DNA of 64,000 nucleotides from Pseudomonas putida (lineage in GTDB: Bacteria > Pseudomonadota > Gammaproteobacteria > Pseudomonadales > Pseudomonadaceae): positions 2,361,501-2,425,500 of the forward strand of contig CP047152.1 in assembly GCA_041879295.1 (NCBI GenBank), written 5' to 3'. Positions 46,616-55,771 of the stretch are shown here, piece after piece; positions within the stretch are counted from its first letter, which is position 1; every line of letters starts with the position of its first letter. Under the pieces are notes generated by a model. It saw only the letters and a program-made list of their open reading frames with translations, had not been told where the DNA came from and ran no database searches. Made by a program: the position numbers and the translations under genes.

Positions 46616-48482
46616 ACTGCAGGCCGAGCTGACTCGGCTGCAGCACCAGAACCACAAGCTGCAGCGCATCAATGACGCATTGATCGAGCGCATCGAGTCG
46701 GGTGTGACCCGGGGCAATGACCCATACGCCGCGTTCCAGCATTCGGTGGTGCTGGCCGAGCAGGTGCGCGAACGCACTGATGCGCTGAACCAGGCCATGG
46801 CCGAGCTCAAGGCCGTCAACCGCCTGCTCAGCGAGGCCAGGCAACGGGCCGAGACGGCCCACCAGCACCAGATTCGCCTGATTACCGACAACGTCCCGGC
46901 GCTGATCGCCTACCTGAACGCCGATCTGGTCTACGAATTCACCAACAAGGTTTACGAAGAGTGGTATTGCTGGCCGCATGGCGTGATGCTGGGCCAGAGC
47001 CTGCGCGCGGCCCACAGCGAGCAGCACTACCAGCGCCTGGAAGGCTACGTGGTACGGGCGCTGGCGGGGGAGAGCGTGACGTTTGAATTTGCCGAAACCA
47101 ATATCAACGGTCAGGAACGCTATATGCTGCGCTCCTACGTACCGAACCGCCTGGCCAGTGGCGAAGTGGTGGGTATCTTCGTGTTGATTCGCGACATCAC
47201 CGAGCGCCGCAACACCGCACAGGCCTTACACCAGGCCTATCAGCACCTGGAGCAACGGGTGCGCGAACGCACTGCCGAACTGACCAGCCTCAACGACCAG
47301 TTACTGCGTGAAATTGAAGAGCGCAGCCAGGCCGAGTCGCGTCTGCGCGAGGCCAAGCGCGAGGCCGAGCAGGCCAACCTGTCGAAAACCAAGTTCCTTG
47401 CTGCGGTCAGCCATGACCTGTTGCAACCGCTGAACGCGGCGCGGTTGTTCACCAGCGCGTTGCTCGAACGCGACGAGCCGCAAAACGCTGCCCACCTGGT
47501 GCGTAATGTCAGCAATTCGCTGGAGGATGTGGAAAACCTGTTGGGCACGCTGGTGGATATTTCCAAGCTCGATGCTGGCGTGATCAAGGCCGATGTCGCC
47601 CCGTTCGCCCTCAGCGAGCTGATGGACAACCTGGCCGCCGAATACGCCCAGGTGGCGCGTAGCGAAGGGCTGGCGCTGCACTTTGTGGGGTGTTCTGCCG
47701 TGGTGCGCAGTGACATTCAGCTGCTGGCGCGCATCCTGCGCAACCTGCTCAGCAATGCCATTCGCTACACCCGCAGTGGGCGCGTGGTGCTGGGGTGTCG
47801 GCGCCAGCGCGGTGGCGTGCGGATTGAAGTATGGGACAGCGGCATCGGCATTGCCGAAGAACACCTGGAAGACATGTTCCTGGAGTTCAAGCGTGGTGAT
47901 GTGCAGCGCCCGGACCAGGACCGTGGGCTGGGCCTGGGCCTGGCGATCGTGGAGAAGATCGCCGGCATCCTCGGCCACCGGATCCGCGTGCGGTCATGGC
48001 TGGGCAAAGGGTCAGTGTTCGCAGTCGAGGTACCGCTGAGCGCCACCGCCCCCAAAGCCCAGCCGAGCCAGGCGATATGCGAGCCGATGCTCGAACGCCT
48101 GCGCGGGGCGCGGGTGTGGGTGCTGGATAACGATGCGGCGATTTGTGCGGGCATGCGTACCTTGCTGGAAGGCTGGGGCTGTCGGGTGGTCACTGCGCTG
48201 TCGGAGGAAGACCTGGCGCGCCAGGTCGACAACTACCACGCCGAGGCCGACCTGCTGATTGCCGACTACCACCTGGACAACGACTGCAATGGTGTCGACG
48301 CCGTAGCGCGGATCAATGCCCGCCGTGCCCAGCCGCTACCGGCGCTGATGATCACTGCCAACTACAGCAACGATCTCAAGCAGCAGATCCGCGAGCTGGG
48401 TCACACGCTGATGCACAAGCCCGTAAGGCCGATGAAACTCAAGACGGCGATGAGCCATCTGCTGGCCAGTGGCGTGGCATAA
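46545..48482 (+). CDS. pedS1: Hybrid sensor histidine kinase of the ped region (PedS1-like)
   Basis: A cytoplasmic kinase of up to 645 residues. A coiled coil opens the protein, then a PAS domain (QIRLITDNVPALIAYLNADLVYEFTNKVYEEWY), a second coiled coil, HisKA with phosphoacceptor His in AVSHDLLQPLNAARLF, HATPase with NLLSNAIRYT and GLGLGLAIVEKIAG, and a C-terminal receiver domain (DLLIADYHLDNDCNG). It overlaps the FIST gene by 71 bases; the ATG at 46545 has GGAG 9 bases upstream, and a TTG at 46584 is the alternative. It is convergent with pedR1. The FIST protein may supply its signal. Confidence 0.8.
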   Translation: MACTSTRPSPGSPLPATGLLSVAELQAELTRLQHQNHKLQRINDALIERIESGVTRGNDPYAAFQHSVVLAEQVRERTDALNQAMAELKAVNRLLSEARQRAETAHQHQIRLITDNVPALIAYLNADLVYEFTNKVYEEWYCWPHGVMLGQSLRAAHSEQHYQRLEGYVVRALAGESVTFEFAETNINGQERYMLRSYVPNRLASGEVVGIFVLIRDITERRNTAQALHQAYQHLEQRVRERTAELTSLNDQLLREIEERSQAESRLREAKREAEQANLSKTKFLAAVSHDLLQPLNAARLFTSALLERDEPQNAAHLVRNVSNSLEDVENLLGTLVDISKLDAGVIKADVAPFALSELMDNLAAEYAQVARSEGLALHFVGCSAVVRSDIQLLARILRNLLSNAIRYTRSGRVVLGCRRQRGGVRIEVWDSGIGIAEEHLEDMFLEFKRGDVQRPDQDRGLGLGLAIVEKIAGILGHRIRVRSWLGKGSVFAVEVPLSATAPKAQPSQAICEPMLERLRGARVWVLDNDAAICAGMRTLLEGWGCRVVTALSEEDLARQVDNYHAEADLLIADYHLDNDCNGVDAVARINARRAQPLPALMITANYSNDLKQQIRELGHTLMHKPVRPMKLKTAMSHLLASGVA

Positions 48483-48493
48483 CGGGTGGCCGC

Positions 48494-48513
48494 TTCGCGG
48501 GTTTATCCGCGAA
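48494..48513. terminator. Bidirectional stem-loop between pedS1 and pedR1
   Basis: TTCGCGG and CCGCGAA form a perfect 7-bp stem with a 6-base loop between the two convergent genes. The core resembles half of a REP element. Confidence 0.55.
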
Positions 48514-48527
48514 ACGGCGGGCAGGGA

Positions 48528-49193
48528 TCAACGGCGCAGATAATCAGCAAAATCGATATCGCCGGCACTGAGAATGGCTTGTACCCGGTTGTGCACATTG
48601 AGTTTGCGCAAGATCGCCGAAACATGGGCCTTGACCGTGGTTTCGGCGATGTCCAGCGTGTAGGCGATCTGCTTGTTCGATTCACCTTTGGTCATGCGCT
48701 CGAGCACCAGCAGTTGCTTACGGGTCAGGGCTTGGAGCATTTCCGGCGGGAAGCTCGGGGCATCGTTATGGCGCCGGTTGGTACTGCTTTTCTGCGCGCG
48801 GATGATGTCTGGCGGCAGGTAGACATTGCCATTGAGGATCTGCTCGATCGCTTCGATCATCTGTGAGCGTGGCGACGACTTGGTGATGAAGCCCACGGCA
48901 CCATAGGTAATGGCCTGCAGCACGATCTGCTTTTCCTGCTCGGCCGAAACGATGACCACCGGCGTGGTCGGCGCCTCGTTACGCAAGGTGATCAAGCCAT
49001 TGAGGCCGTGCATGCCGGGCATGTTCAGGTCGAGCAGGATCAGGTCGAGGTCGTCATGCGCCTGGGTCAGGGCCAGGGCGCTTTCAAGGTCGGCGGTCTC
49101 CATGACCTCGCTGCCCTGGAAACCATCGCTGATGACGTTGTGGATGGCTTCGCGAAACAGGGGGTGATCGTCGGCAATCAGAATTTTGTACAT
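48528..49193 (-). CDS. pedR1: LuxR-family response regulator (PedR1/AgmR/ExaE-like)
   Basis: A 221-residue NarL-type regulator. The receiver begins [17 protein letters not shown] with phosphoacceptor Asp in [10 protein letters not shown] and Lys in GFITKSS; the LuxR helix-turn-helix near residues 155-210 reads [40 protein letters not shown]. In P. putida and P. aeruginosa, orthologues (AgmR, ExaE/ErbR) activate PQQ-dependent alcohol oxidation. It probably pairs with PedS1 or other kinases of the region, and is a candidate for binding the palindromes noted here. Confidence 0.88.
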   Translation of the reverse strand: MYKILIADDHPLFREAIHNVISDGFQGSEVMETADLESALALTQAHDDLDLILLDLNMPGMHGLNGLITLRNEAPTTPVVIVSAEQEKQIVLQAITYGAVGFITKSSPRSQMIEAIEQILNGNVYLPPDIIRAQKSSTNRRHNDAPSFPPEMLQALTRKQLLVLERMTKGESNKQIAYTLDIAETTVKAHVSAILRKLNVHNRVQAILSAGDIDFADYLRR

Positions 49194-49247
49194 GGCCTTT
49201 TCACCTTGTTTTTATTGGATGGAGCGGGGCACGCATATGCAGGCGTT

Positions 49248-49796
49248 TCAGGGGAACGGTACCGGTTGTGCCGGCTGCAATGGCAGGTTGGCTTGCTGCC
49301 AGGCATCCAGGCCGTCGCGGTACCAATACAGGTTGTTATAGCCCAAGGCTTTCGCGCGTTTTACCGCGTTCCAGCTTAACCAGCAATCGGAGCGGCAGTA
49401 AAAGACCAGCGGTTGGTCCGGGTGACCGGCCGTGGCTTTTTGCAGGTTACGCACGAAGTAGTCCTGCCATGCCGGGCTCAGTGCGCCGTCGCCGGTGTTG
49501 GCCAGCCACAGGCTGCCGGGGAGGTTACTGTGCGGTTCGTCTTCTATGAAGCGACCTTGCAGCCATTGACGGCGATAGACGTCGATCAGCACCGGCCTGG
49601 GCGTCTGGCCCAGCAGGCCTTGCAGTGTGGCGGTGTCGATGACCTGGCCGCCTTCGACCTGTTGCGGGGTCGGGCTGCGATAGTGCGTGGTGCGATAGCC
49701 GTCGGCGGAGAACAGCGGCGTGGTGTCGGCGTGGGCGATACCCAGCGACAGACTCAGCGCAAGGGCAACCAACAAAGGGCGCGGGGCACGTGGCAT
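49248..49796 (-). CDS. PQQ-associated rhodanese-like protein with Cys-Trp motif
   Basis: A 182-residue exported protein with signal peptide 1-23 (GIAHADT). The body is rhodanese-like and holds FYCRSDCWLSWNAVKRAKALGY, the Cys-x3-Cys-Trp signature of a family found only beside PQQ-dependent alcohol oxidation genes (named PQQ-dependent catabolism-associated CXXCW protein, as I recall). Its biochemical role is unknown, possibly periplasmic redox or sulfur chemistry. A ped-type palindrome lies 80 bases upstream. Confidence 0.85.
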   Translation of the reverse strand: MPRAPRPLLVALALSLSLGIAHADTTPLFSADGYRTTHYRSPTPQQVEGGQVIDTATLQGLLGQTPRPVLIDVYRRQWLQGRFIEDEPHSNLPGSLWLANTGDGALSPAWQDYFVRNLQKATAGHPDQPLVFYCRSDCWLSWNAVKRAKALGYNNLYWYRDGLDAWQQANLPLQPAQPVPFP

Positions 49797-49875
49797 GGTT
49801 TTATCCTTCTTGTTATAGGCCCATTACATGCCAGGGACGGTGCGTTGTGAATGCGACGATTAGACAGCAAAGGCG

Positions 49876-49887
49876 GTACTAAAGTAG
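49876..49887 (-). promoter_or_regulatory. ped-type palindrome upstream of the rhodanese-like gene
   Basis: GTACT-AA-AGTAG lies 80 bases before the start at 49796, just after the ABC permease gene. It is a close variant of CTACC-AA-GGTAG; TACTA and TAGTA pair perfectly. Confidence 0.45.
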
Positions 49888-49949
49888 TAGATGGCCGGGC
49901 GCAAAGGGCGCTGCGCGCCTCTCCACATGAACCTTCGGCTTGTGGCCGC

Positions 49950-50741
49950 TCAGCGTGGTTTGCGCAGCGCCGCGTGCTGGGGGTTGAAGGTGAGTATCGC
50001 CAGCAGGGTGAACAATGCGGTCAAGCCCAGGCATACCGCCAGCGCCAGCAGGTTCAATCGCTCATAAAGTGCAAACCGCACCAGCTCTACGGCATGGGTG
50101 AACGGGTTCACAGCACACAGCCAGTACAACCACTGACTGGCCTCGCGCATTTTCCACAGCGGGTACAACGCCGAAGACAGGAAGAACAGCGGGAAGATCA
50201 CGAAATTCATCACCCCGGCAAAGTTCTCCAGCTGGCGAATCGCGTTCGACAGCAATAGCCCCAGGGCGCTGAGCATGAAGGCTACCAGCAGCAACGCTGG
50301 CAGTGCCATCAGCAAGCCCGCAGCCGGTGGCTGTACCCCGTATAACCAGGCGATGGCGAGGAAGGCATAGACTTGCAGCAGGGAAATCAACGAAGTTGCC
50401 AGCAGTTTGCTGCCCAGCAGGAATGGGCGTGGCAGCGGGCTGGTCAGCAACACGCGCATGCTGCCCATCTCGCGGTCGTAAACCATCGACAGTGAGCCCT
50501 GCATGCCGTTGAACAGCAGAATCATGCAGGCCAGGCCGGGGATGATGTACACCTCGTAGGGGATGTAGGTGTCGTAGGGCTCGATGATGGCAATGCCCAG
50601 TGCTGCGCGAAACCCGGCAGCGAATACCAGCAACCACAGCAGCGGACGCACCAGCGCGCTGAGCAGGCGTGTACGCTGCAGCACGAAGCGCAGCCACTCG
50701 CGCAGCATGATGCCGTTGAAACATTGCCAGTAAGCGTTCAT
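49950..50741 (-). CDS. ABC-2 type permease of the PQQ-associated transporter
   Basis: A 263-residue membrane protein with six helices and the ABC-2 pattern (RPLLWLLVFAAGFR; GMQGSLSMVYDREMGSMRVLLTSPLPRPFLLGSKLLA; NFVIFPLFFLSSALYPLWKM). It pairs with the ATPase gene whose stop it overlaps by four bases. ABC-2 systems export lipids, polysaccharides or drugs; in this setting a link to alcohol or PQQ traffic is proposed only by context. Confidence 0.88.
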   Translation of the reverse strand: MNAYWQCFNGIMLREWLRFVLQRTRLLSALVRPLLWLLVFAAGFRAALGIAIIEPYDTYIPYEVYIIPGLACMILLFNGMQGSLSMVYDREMGSMRVLLTSPLPRPFLLGSKLLATSLISLLQVYAFLAIAWLYGVQPPAAGLLMALPALLLVAFMLSALGLLLSNAIRQLENFAGVMNFVIFPLFFLSSALYPLWKMREASQWLYWLCAVNPFTHAVELVRFALYERLNLLALAVCLGLTALFTLLAILTFNPQHAALRKPR

Positions 50742-51478
50742 CGGGCGTTGGCTCCTGAGGGGGCGTTGGTCAAGCGGGCAAAGGCGTTATCGAGGTCACC
50801 GCCATGCTCAAGGCTCAGCGCATCGGCGGTGCCACTGGCCACCAGGCGCCCCTGATGCAGAATCAACAGGTCATCGCTAGGCTGCACTTCGTCCAGCAGG
50901 TGAGTGGCCCACAGCACGCTGAGCTGCTGCTCGCAGCACAACCGGCGCAGGTGCTGGTTAAGTGCCAGGCGGCTGGCCGGGTCGAGGCCGACGCTGGCTT
51001 CGTCCAGCAGCAGCAGGCGCGGCTCATGCAGCAGCGCGCGGGCAATTTCCACCCGCCGCCGATGGCCGATGTTCAGCTCACGCACACGATCGCGCCGACG
51101 TTCGCCAAGGCCTTGGCGGGCCAGTTCGGCTTCGACCCGCAGGCTGCTCTGGCGCCGCGACAGGCCATGCAAGGCGGCGTGGTAGCGCAGGTTTTGCTCA
51201 ACGCTCAGGTCCAGGTCCAGGGTGCTTTGCTGAAACACCACGCCCAGCTGGCGCAAGGCCGGGCGTGCAGCGTTGCGTAGCGAGCAGCCGCACACGCGGA
51301 TGTCGCCATGCTGCAGGTCGTACAGGCGAGTGAGCAGGGCAATCAAGGTCGACTTGCCGGCACCATTGGGGCCCAGCAATGCGGCGAAGCGCCCGGGTGC
51401 CAGGCTGAAACCGACCTGCCTGAGTGCCTCGCGCTGGCCATAGGCAAAGCTCACGTCACTGACATCGAGGGCGTTCAT
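50738..51478 (-). CDS. ABC transporter ATPase of the PQQ-associated transporter
   Basis: A 246-residue ATPase with Walker A GPNGAGKST, a slightly divergent signature (ELNIGHRRRVEIARAL in place of LSGGQ), Walker B LLLLDEASVGLD and switch His in WATHLLDE. The altered signature motif is a family trait worth noting. It overlaps both neighbours by four bases, so beta-propeller, ATPase and permease are one translational unit. Confidence 0.9.
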   Translation of the reverse strand: MNALDVSDVSFAYGQREALRQVGFSLAPGRFAALLGPNGAGKSTLIALLTRLYDLQHGDIRVCGCSLRNAARPALRQLGVVFQQSTLDLDLSVEQNLRYHAALHGLSRRQSSLRVEAELARQGLGERRRDRVRELNIGHRRRVEIARALLHEPRLLLLDEASVGLDPASRLALNQHLRRLCCEQQLSVLWATHLLDEVQPSDDLLILHQGRLVASGTADALSLEHGGDLDNAFARLTNAPSGANAR

Positions 51479-52464
51479 GGTGTCACCACCACACCCCAGG
51501 GGTAGCGCCCGACCTTCACCGACTTGAGCACTTTGAGGTTCTTTGCATCAATGACCGAAACGTCACCGCTGACACCGTTGGTGGCCAGCAACTGGCGCTG
51601 GTCCGGGGTGAATGCCAGCTGCCAGACCCGCCGCCCGACCAGCAGGTAGTCGAGCACATCAAAGGTCTTGGCATCGACCACCGCCACGTGGTTGGCCGGG
51701 CCCAAGGCGACAAAGGCGTACTTGCCATCGGCGCTGAGCTTGATGCCCACTGGCTGGACTTTGTCGGGGTGTACGCCCTTGATCTGGAAGTTCAGGGTTT
51801 TCAGCACCTGGCGCGTGGCCACGTCGAGTATGGTCACCGTGCCGCCGATCTCTGCCGAGGCCCACAGGTGCGAACCGTCTTTGCTGAACTCGACGAAGCG
51901 CGGGCGCTGGTCGACCAGCGTGCTTTCGGCCAGGGTCTGGGTGCTGGTGTCGATCCAGTGCAGCATGTTGGTGGTCTCGCTGGTGTTGACCGCCCACTTG
52001 CCGTCAGGGCTGACCGCCATGCCTTCGGGTTCGATGCCAACGTCGATCTGCCCGAGTACCTTGTCGGTGACGGTGTCGATCACGGTCACCAGCGCGTCGT
52101 CCTCGTTGGACACATACAGCCAGCGGTCGTTGGGGTGCAGGGCGAACTGCTCGGGGTCCTTGCCGGAAGGCAGCTCCTTGATGATCTTGCGGGTGGCCAC
52201 GTCCATCACCTGCACCCGGTCCGAATCGCTGGCGCAGATATACAACAGCTTGCTGTCGTGCGACAGCAGCAAGCCACGCGGGCGCTGGCCCACCGGCAGG
52301 GTTTCGGTGACTTCCAGCGTTTGCATGTCGATCAGGCTGAGGCTGTTGTCCTTCTCGTTGGAGACCCAGGCGGTGGCAGCCATGGCGTGACTGCTGGCCA
52401 GCGCCAGGGCGCCCGACAGCAGGCTGGGGTAGATCAGGGCCCGGTGGAAGAGGGGGCGGCGCAT
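51475..52464 (-). CDS. YVTN-family beta-propeller protein
   Basis: A 329-residue exported protein with signal peptide 1-29 (HAMAATAW) and about seven propeller blades, each with patterns such as YICASDSDRVQVMDVATRKII or LYVSNEDDALVTVIDTVTDKV. It resembles the PQQ-dependent-catabolism-associated beta-propeller family. Being periplasmic, it may bind a partner of the quinoprotein system. It sits between the binding-protein gene (30 bases upstream) and the ABC genes. Confidence 0.88.
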   Translation of the reverse strand: MRRPLFHRALIYPSLLSGALALASSHAMAATAWVSNEKDNSLSLIDMQTLEVTETLPVGQRPRGLLLSHDSKLLYICASDSDRVQVMDVATRKIIKELPSGKDPEQFALHPNDRWLYVSNEDDALVTVIDTVTDKVLGQIDVGIEPEGMAVSPDGKWAVNTSETTNMLHWIDTSTQTLAESTLVDQRPRFVEFSKDGSHLWASAEIGGTVTILDVATRQVLKTLNFQIKGVHPDKVQPVGIKLSADGKYAFVALGPANHVAVVDAKTFDVLDYLLVGRRVWQLAFTPDQRQLLATNGVSGDVSVIDAKNLKVLKSVKVGRYPWGVVVTP

Positions 52465-52494
52465 GGCGAATTCCTTATTGTTGTGGTTGTCGGG

Positions 52495-53688
52495 TCAGGG
52501 GTAGCTACACGTCACTTCGGGCTTGTCATAGCCCAGGCTGTCCATTTCGTTGAAGGGATGCAGGAAGCCCTCCTGCGGCGAGGTGCTGACCAGGGCGCGG
52601 GGCTGAACCAACGGGATCGGCTGGCGCAGTTCGCCGTTCCACGGGCGGTAGCTGAGCTTGCGCCCCTTGAAGCCGTCCAGCGGCAACTGCTCGCTGAGCA
52701 GCAGTTGCTGAACCGCGCGAGGTTCGGCCAGGCGCAGCTTGCTGGCCGCACTGGCGACACTGCGTACAGCCATCCAGGCGGCGAAGTCACGGTCATTCAT
52801 CCAGCGCCCGGCCTGGGCCTCGAAGCGTTTTTGCAACTGCGCCGCCCCGAAGGTTTCCACCGTCTTGTGCCAACCCGTGGGGGTCAGGCCCTGGGTACCG
52901 GCCACCGGGCGCGGATACCACGTCTGGTAGGGCAGGTACTCGCCGAAGTCACCGCGCTCGTCGGCCACCAGCACCACGTCGTATTCGGCAGTCTGGGTGA
53001 ACAACGGCATGTCGGCCTGGGCGCTGCGGCGCTGGTCGTTATCGAAGGTCCAGGTTTTTTCCGCGACCAGTTGCACGCCAAAACGCTTCACCGACCGGCG
53101 TAGGGCAGCGGCGTACGCCTGGTCGTCCGGGGTCTGGCCGACCACCAGCAGTGCCCGTTGCCATTTGCGCAGTACCAGAAACTGCGCCAAGGCATCGGCC
53201 AGCATGGCCCGGCTCGGCAGGCTGTGCAGGACATTGCCCAGGCACTGGCTGCTGCGCAGGCTGTCGTCGGGGCTGCCGGCGTTGAACAACAGGCTGTCGG
53301 GCAGGGCGGCAGACAGCGCGCGCAGGCTGGCGGCCGGGGCATTCACCACGAACAGGCGCAGGCCTTGGTCATGCTGAGCCCTGGCGGCTTGCAGCAGGGC
53401 CTCGGGGCTGTCGACGTTGGCGCTGGTCAGCTGAAATTGCTGCTTCAGGAAACGCCCGGTGCTGTTGCTGTCGACAATGGCCAGTTCGGCGCCTTGTAGC
53501 CCGGCATCGCCGGGTTCGGGGATGACATTGGACAGCAGCGGGCCAGTGGCGGGGCGATAGCCCAGGTAGCCGATGCGTATGTGCAGCGGGGCTGCGGCCT
53601 GGCCCTGAGCGGCGGGCGCCAGGGGGGCAGCCAGTGTTGCGGCCAAGGCCAGCAGGCAGGTCAAGGCAAGGTGGGCAGGCTGGCGCAT
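52495..53688 (-). CDS. ABC-type periplasmic binding protein associated with PQQ alcohol oxidation
   Basis: A 397-residue precursor with signal peptide about 1-27 and a branched-amino-acid-binding-type fold (RIGYLGYRPATGPLLSNVIPEPGDAGLQGAELAIVDSNSTG; LFNAGSPDDSLRSSQCLGNVLHSLPSRAMLADAL). It belongs to the family of binding proteins found in PQQ-dependent alcohol dehydrogenase loci. It heads the leftward operon. The ATG at 53688 has GGAG upstream; an ATG 10 codons earlier is rejected because it would bury the signal peptide. Confidence 0.88.
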   Translation of the reverse strand: MRQPAHLALTCLLALAATLAAPLAPAAQGQAAAPLHIRIGYLGYRPATGPLLSNVIPEPGDAGLQGAELAIVDSNSTGRFLKQQFQLTSANVDSPEALLQAARAQHDQGLRLFVVNAPAASLRALSAALPDSLLFNAGSPDDSLRSSQCLGNVLHSLPSRAMLADALAQFLVLRKWQRALLVVGQTPDDQAYAAALRRSVKRFGVQLVAEKTWTFDNDQRRSAQADMPLFTQTAEYDVVLVADERGDFGEYLPYQTWYPRPVAGTQGLTPTGWHKTVETFGAAQLQKRFEAQAGRWMNDRDFAAWMAVRSVASAASKLRLAEPRAVQQLLLSEQLPLDGFKGRKLSYRPWNGELRQPIPLVQPRALVSTSPQEGFLHPFNEMDSLGYDKPEVTCSYP

Positions 53689-53766
53689 AACACACTCCAC
53701 GGCAGATGGCGCCAGCATAGGAAGCCCGCCGGGAGGGGGAAATATGCAGAAAGTAGCGCTCGGCCG

Positions 53767-53778
53767 GTACCAAGGTAG
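53767..53778. promoter_or_regulatory. ped-type palindrome in the divergent promoter before pedS2
   Basis: GTACC-AA-GGTAG lies 72 bases before the pedS2 GTG and 79 bases before the binding-protein gene, so it could serve either direction. It is one of the best matches to the CTACC-AA-GGTAG consensus. Confidence 0.5.
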
Positions 53779-53838
53779 TAATTCAGTGCGGGGGCCGCAG
53801 TTTTACGATGGTCCACAACGGCCTGAGGAGAACCGCTT

Positions 53839-55113
53839 GTGCGCCTTGTCAACCTGTCGGCCCTGTGGCGAGTCAACCTCTGGGTCACGTTATGCTTCGC
53901 CTTGGTCACGCTGGCTTGTGCCGGGGTGCTGTTGCACCAGGCGGTGGCCGACGTCGAGCGTGAGTTGCAGTCAGCCGAAGCCGTGGTGGCGTACCTGGGC
54001 GACACCGCCGAACGCGACCCGGCAAACCTGCAGCCCAGTTTGACCAAGAGCCTGCGCCATGTGCGGGTGCATTGGCTGGCAGCGGGTGAGGTGCCAAGGC
54101 TGCCGCAAGAAGCCGGTATCGATGCCTGGCTCGGCCGCCAGTTGTTCGGCGAGCGCTACCACAGCAGCCGGCTGCTGGACTTGAGTGATGGCCGCCGCGT
54201 GTTGATTGCCGTGGATGCGCGGGATGAAATCGATGAAGTCTGGGACTCCCTGCAACAACTGCTTGGCGTTTGTGGCCTGGCGTTGTTGCTGAGCTTGTTG
54301 ACCATCCGCTGGGCGGTGCGGCGGGCCATGCGCCTGCTGGATGAGCTGCTGGGCGCCTTGCACCAGGTCTCGGGCGGGCGATTGACGGCACGCCTGCGCG
54401 AGGCCGGCCTGCCGGAAGCGCGCCAGTTGGCGAAACACTTCAACCGCATGGCCGCAACCCTGGAGCAGGCTCAGGCCGACAATGCCCAGCTGACCCAGAC
54501 CCTGCTGGCAGTGCAGGAGCAGGAGCGTACCCAACTGGCGCAGACCCTGCACGATGATCTGGGGCAATATCTGGCAGGCATGCGTGCCCAGCTATGCCTG
54601 CTGCGTATGGTGGCCGAACAGCCAGAGGTGGTGACGCAGACGGCGCAGGCCCTTGAACTCAACTGCGAGCGCCTGCAGCAAGGTTTTCGCGCGCTGGTGC
54701 ACAACTTGTATCCGGTGGCGCTGCACTACATGCCGCTGGCCGAGGCCTTCGGGCTGTTGGTGGGCCAGTGGCAGGCCAGCCAGGGTATCGAATGCCGGCT
54801 GCGGGTTGGCGAGCACTTGCCGGCGCTGACTGGGCCGAGCAGAACGCATTTGTACCGCTTGTTGCAGGAGGCCCTGACCAACGTCGCCCGGCATGCCGGT
54901 GCCAGCCAGGTGCGGGTACGCCTGCAGCGCAGTACCAAGGGCTTGCGCCTGTTCATTCGCGACAACGGCTGCGGCGCCCACCAGCCCCAGCGCCCAGGGG
55001 TAGGCCTGCACTCGATGGCCGAGCGCGCCCGCAGCCTTGGGGGCGAGCTACGCATTTTCAGCCGCCCGGGCGGTGGCTGGGCGCTGGCCCTTAACATTCC
55101 CGAGGAGGTGTGA
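53839..55113 (+). CDS. pedS2: Membrane sensor histidine kinase PedS2
   Basis: A 424-residue NarX-type kinase. Membrane helices lie near residues 13-33 and 143-158 around a short periplasmic sensor; a HAMP region follows (ALHQVSGGRLTARLREAGLPEARQLAKHFNRMAATL). The HisKA_3 phosphoacceptor is H238 in LHDDLGQYLAG, and the HATPase has LLQEALTNVARHAGAS and GVGLHSMAERARSLGG. In KT2440 the PedS2/PedR2 pair, as I recall, switches expression between the Ca2+ and lanthanide dehydrogenases. GTG start with GAGGAGA 8 bases upstream; the stop overlaps pedR2. Confidence 0.88.
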   Translation: MRLVNLSALWRVNLWVTLCFALVTLACAGVLLHQAVADVERELQSAEAVVAYLGDTAERDPANLQPSLTKSLRHVRVHWLAAGEVPRLPQEAGIDAWLGRQLFGERYHSSRLLDLSDGRRVLIAVDARDEIDEVWDSLQQLLGVCGLALLLSLLTIRWAVRRAMRLLDELLGALHQVSGGRLTARLREAGLPEARQLAKHFNRMAATLEQAQADNAQLTQTLLAVQEQERTQLAQTLHDDLGQYLAGMRAQLCLLRMVAEQPEVVTQTAQALELNCERLQQGFRALVHNLYPVALHYMPLAEAFGLLVGQWQASQGIECRLRVGEHLPALTGPSRTHLYRLLQEALTNVARHAGASQVRVRLQRSTKGLRLFIRDNGCGAHQPQRPGVGLHSMAERARSLGGELRIFSRPGGGWALALNIPEEV

Positions 55114-55751
55114 TGAATATCGTGTTGGTCGATGACCACGCCGTGGTCCGCCAGGGCTACGCCAGCCTGCTGCGGGCGGTGCTGCCATTGGTGCAGGTGC
55201 GCGAAGCTGCCAGTGGTGAAGAGGCGCTGGCCAGGGTCCAGGAGCAGGTACCCAATCTGGTGATCATGGACTTTGGCCTGCCCGGTATCAGTGGCCTGGA
55301 AACCACCCGTCGCCTGCGCCAGCGCCTGCCGCAGTTGCGGGTGCTGTTTTTCAGCATGCACGACGAGCTGCCGCTGGTGCGCCAGGCGCTGGATGCGGGG
55401 GCTTCGGGCTACCTGACCAAGAACTCTGCGCCCGAGGTGCTGATCGAGGCGGTGCAGCGGGTGTTGGCCGGGCATGCCTACATCGAGCAGCCCCTGGCCA
55501 CCCAGCTGGCTTGCCTGTCACAGCAAAGCACCAGTGACCCGCGGTTGCAGCGCATGACCCAGCGCGAACTGGAGATATTCACGATGCTGGCCAAGGGTAC
55601 CCCGGCGCGGGTGATTGCCGAGCAGTTGTGTATCAGTGCCAAGACCGTGTCCAACCACCTGACCTTGCTCAAGAGCAAGTTGCAGGTCAGTTCGCATGCC
55701 GAGCTGGTGCATCTGGGGATTGACCTGGGGGTGGTGCGGGTGGCGGGGTGA
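55113..55751 (+). CDS. pedR2: LuxR-family response regulator PedR2
   Basis: A 212-residue NarL-type regulator: receiver MNIVLVDDHAVVRQGYASLL with phosphoacceptor Asp in LVIMDFGLPG and Lys in GYLTKNSAPE, and a LuxR helix-turn-helix MTQRELEIFTMLAKGTPARVIAEQLCISAKTVSNHLTLL. It shares a base with the pedS2 stop. Known role of the family member: activation of pedE without lanthanide and repression of pedH. The ATG at 55113 is used; the GTG just before it lies inside the ribosome binding site. Confidence 0.88.
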   Translation: MNIVLVDDHAVVRQGYASLLRAVLPLVQVREAASGEEALARVQEQVPNLVIMDFGLPGISGLETTRRLRQRLPQLRVLFFSMHDELPLVRQALDAGASGYLTKNSAPEVLIEAVQRVLAGHAYIEQPLATQLACLSQQSTSDPRLQRMTQRELEIFTMLAKGTPARVIAEQLCISAKTVSNHLTLLKSKLQVSSHAELVHLGIDLGVVRVAG

Positions 55752-55771
55752 GGTAAGTGTTCTGGTTTTGA

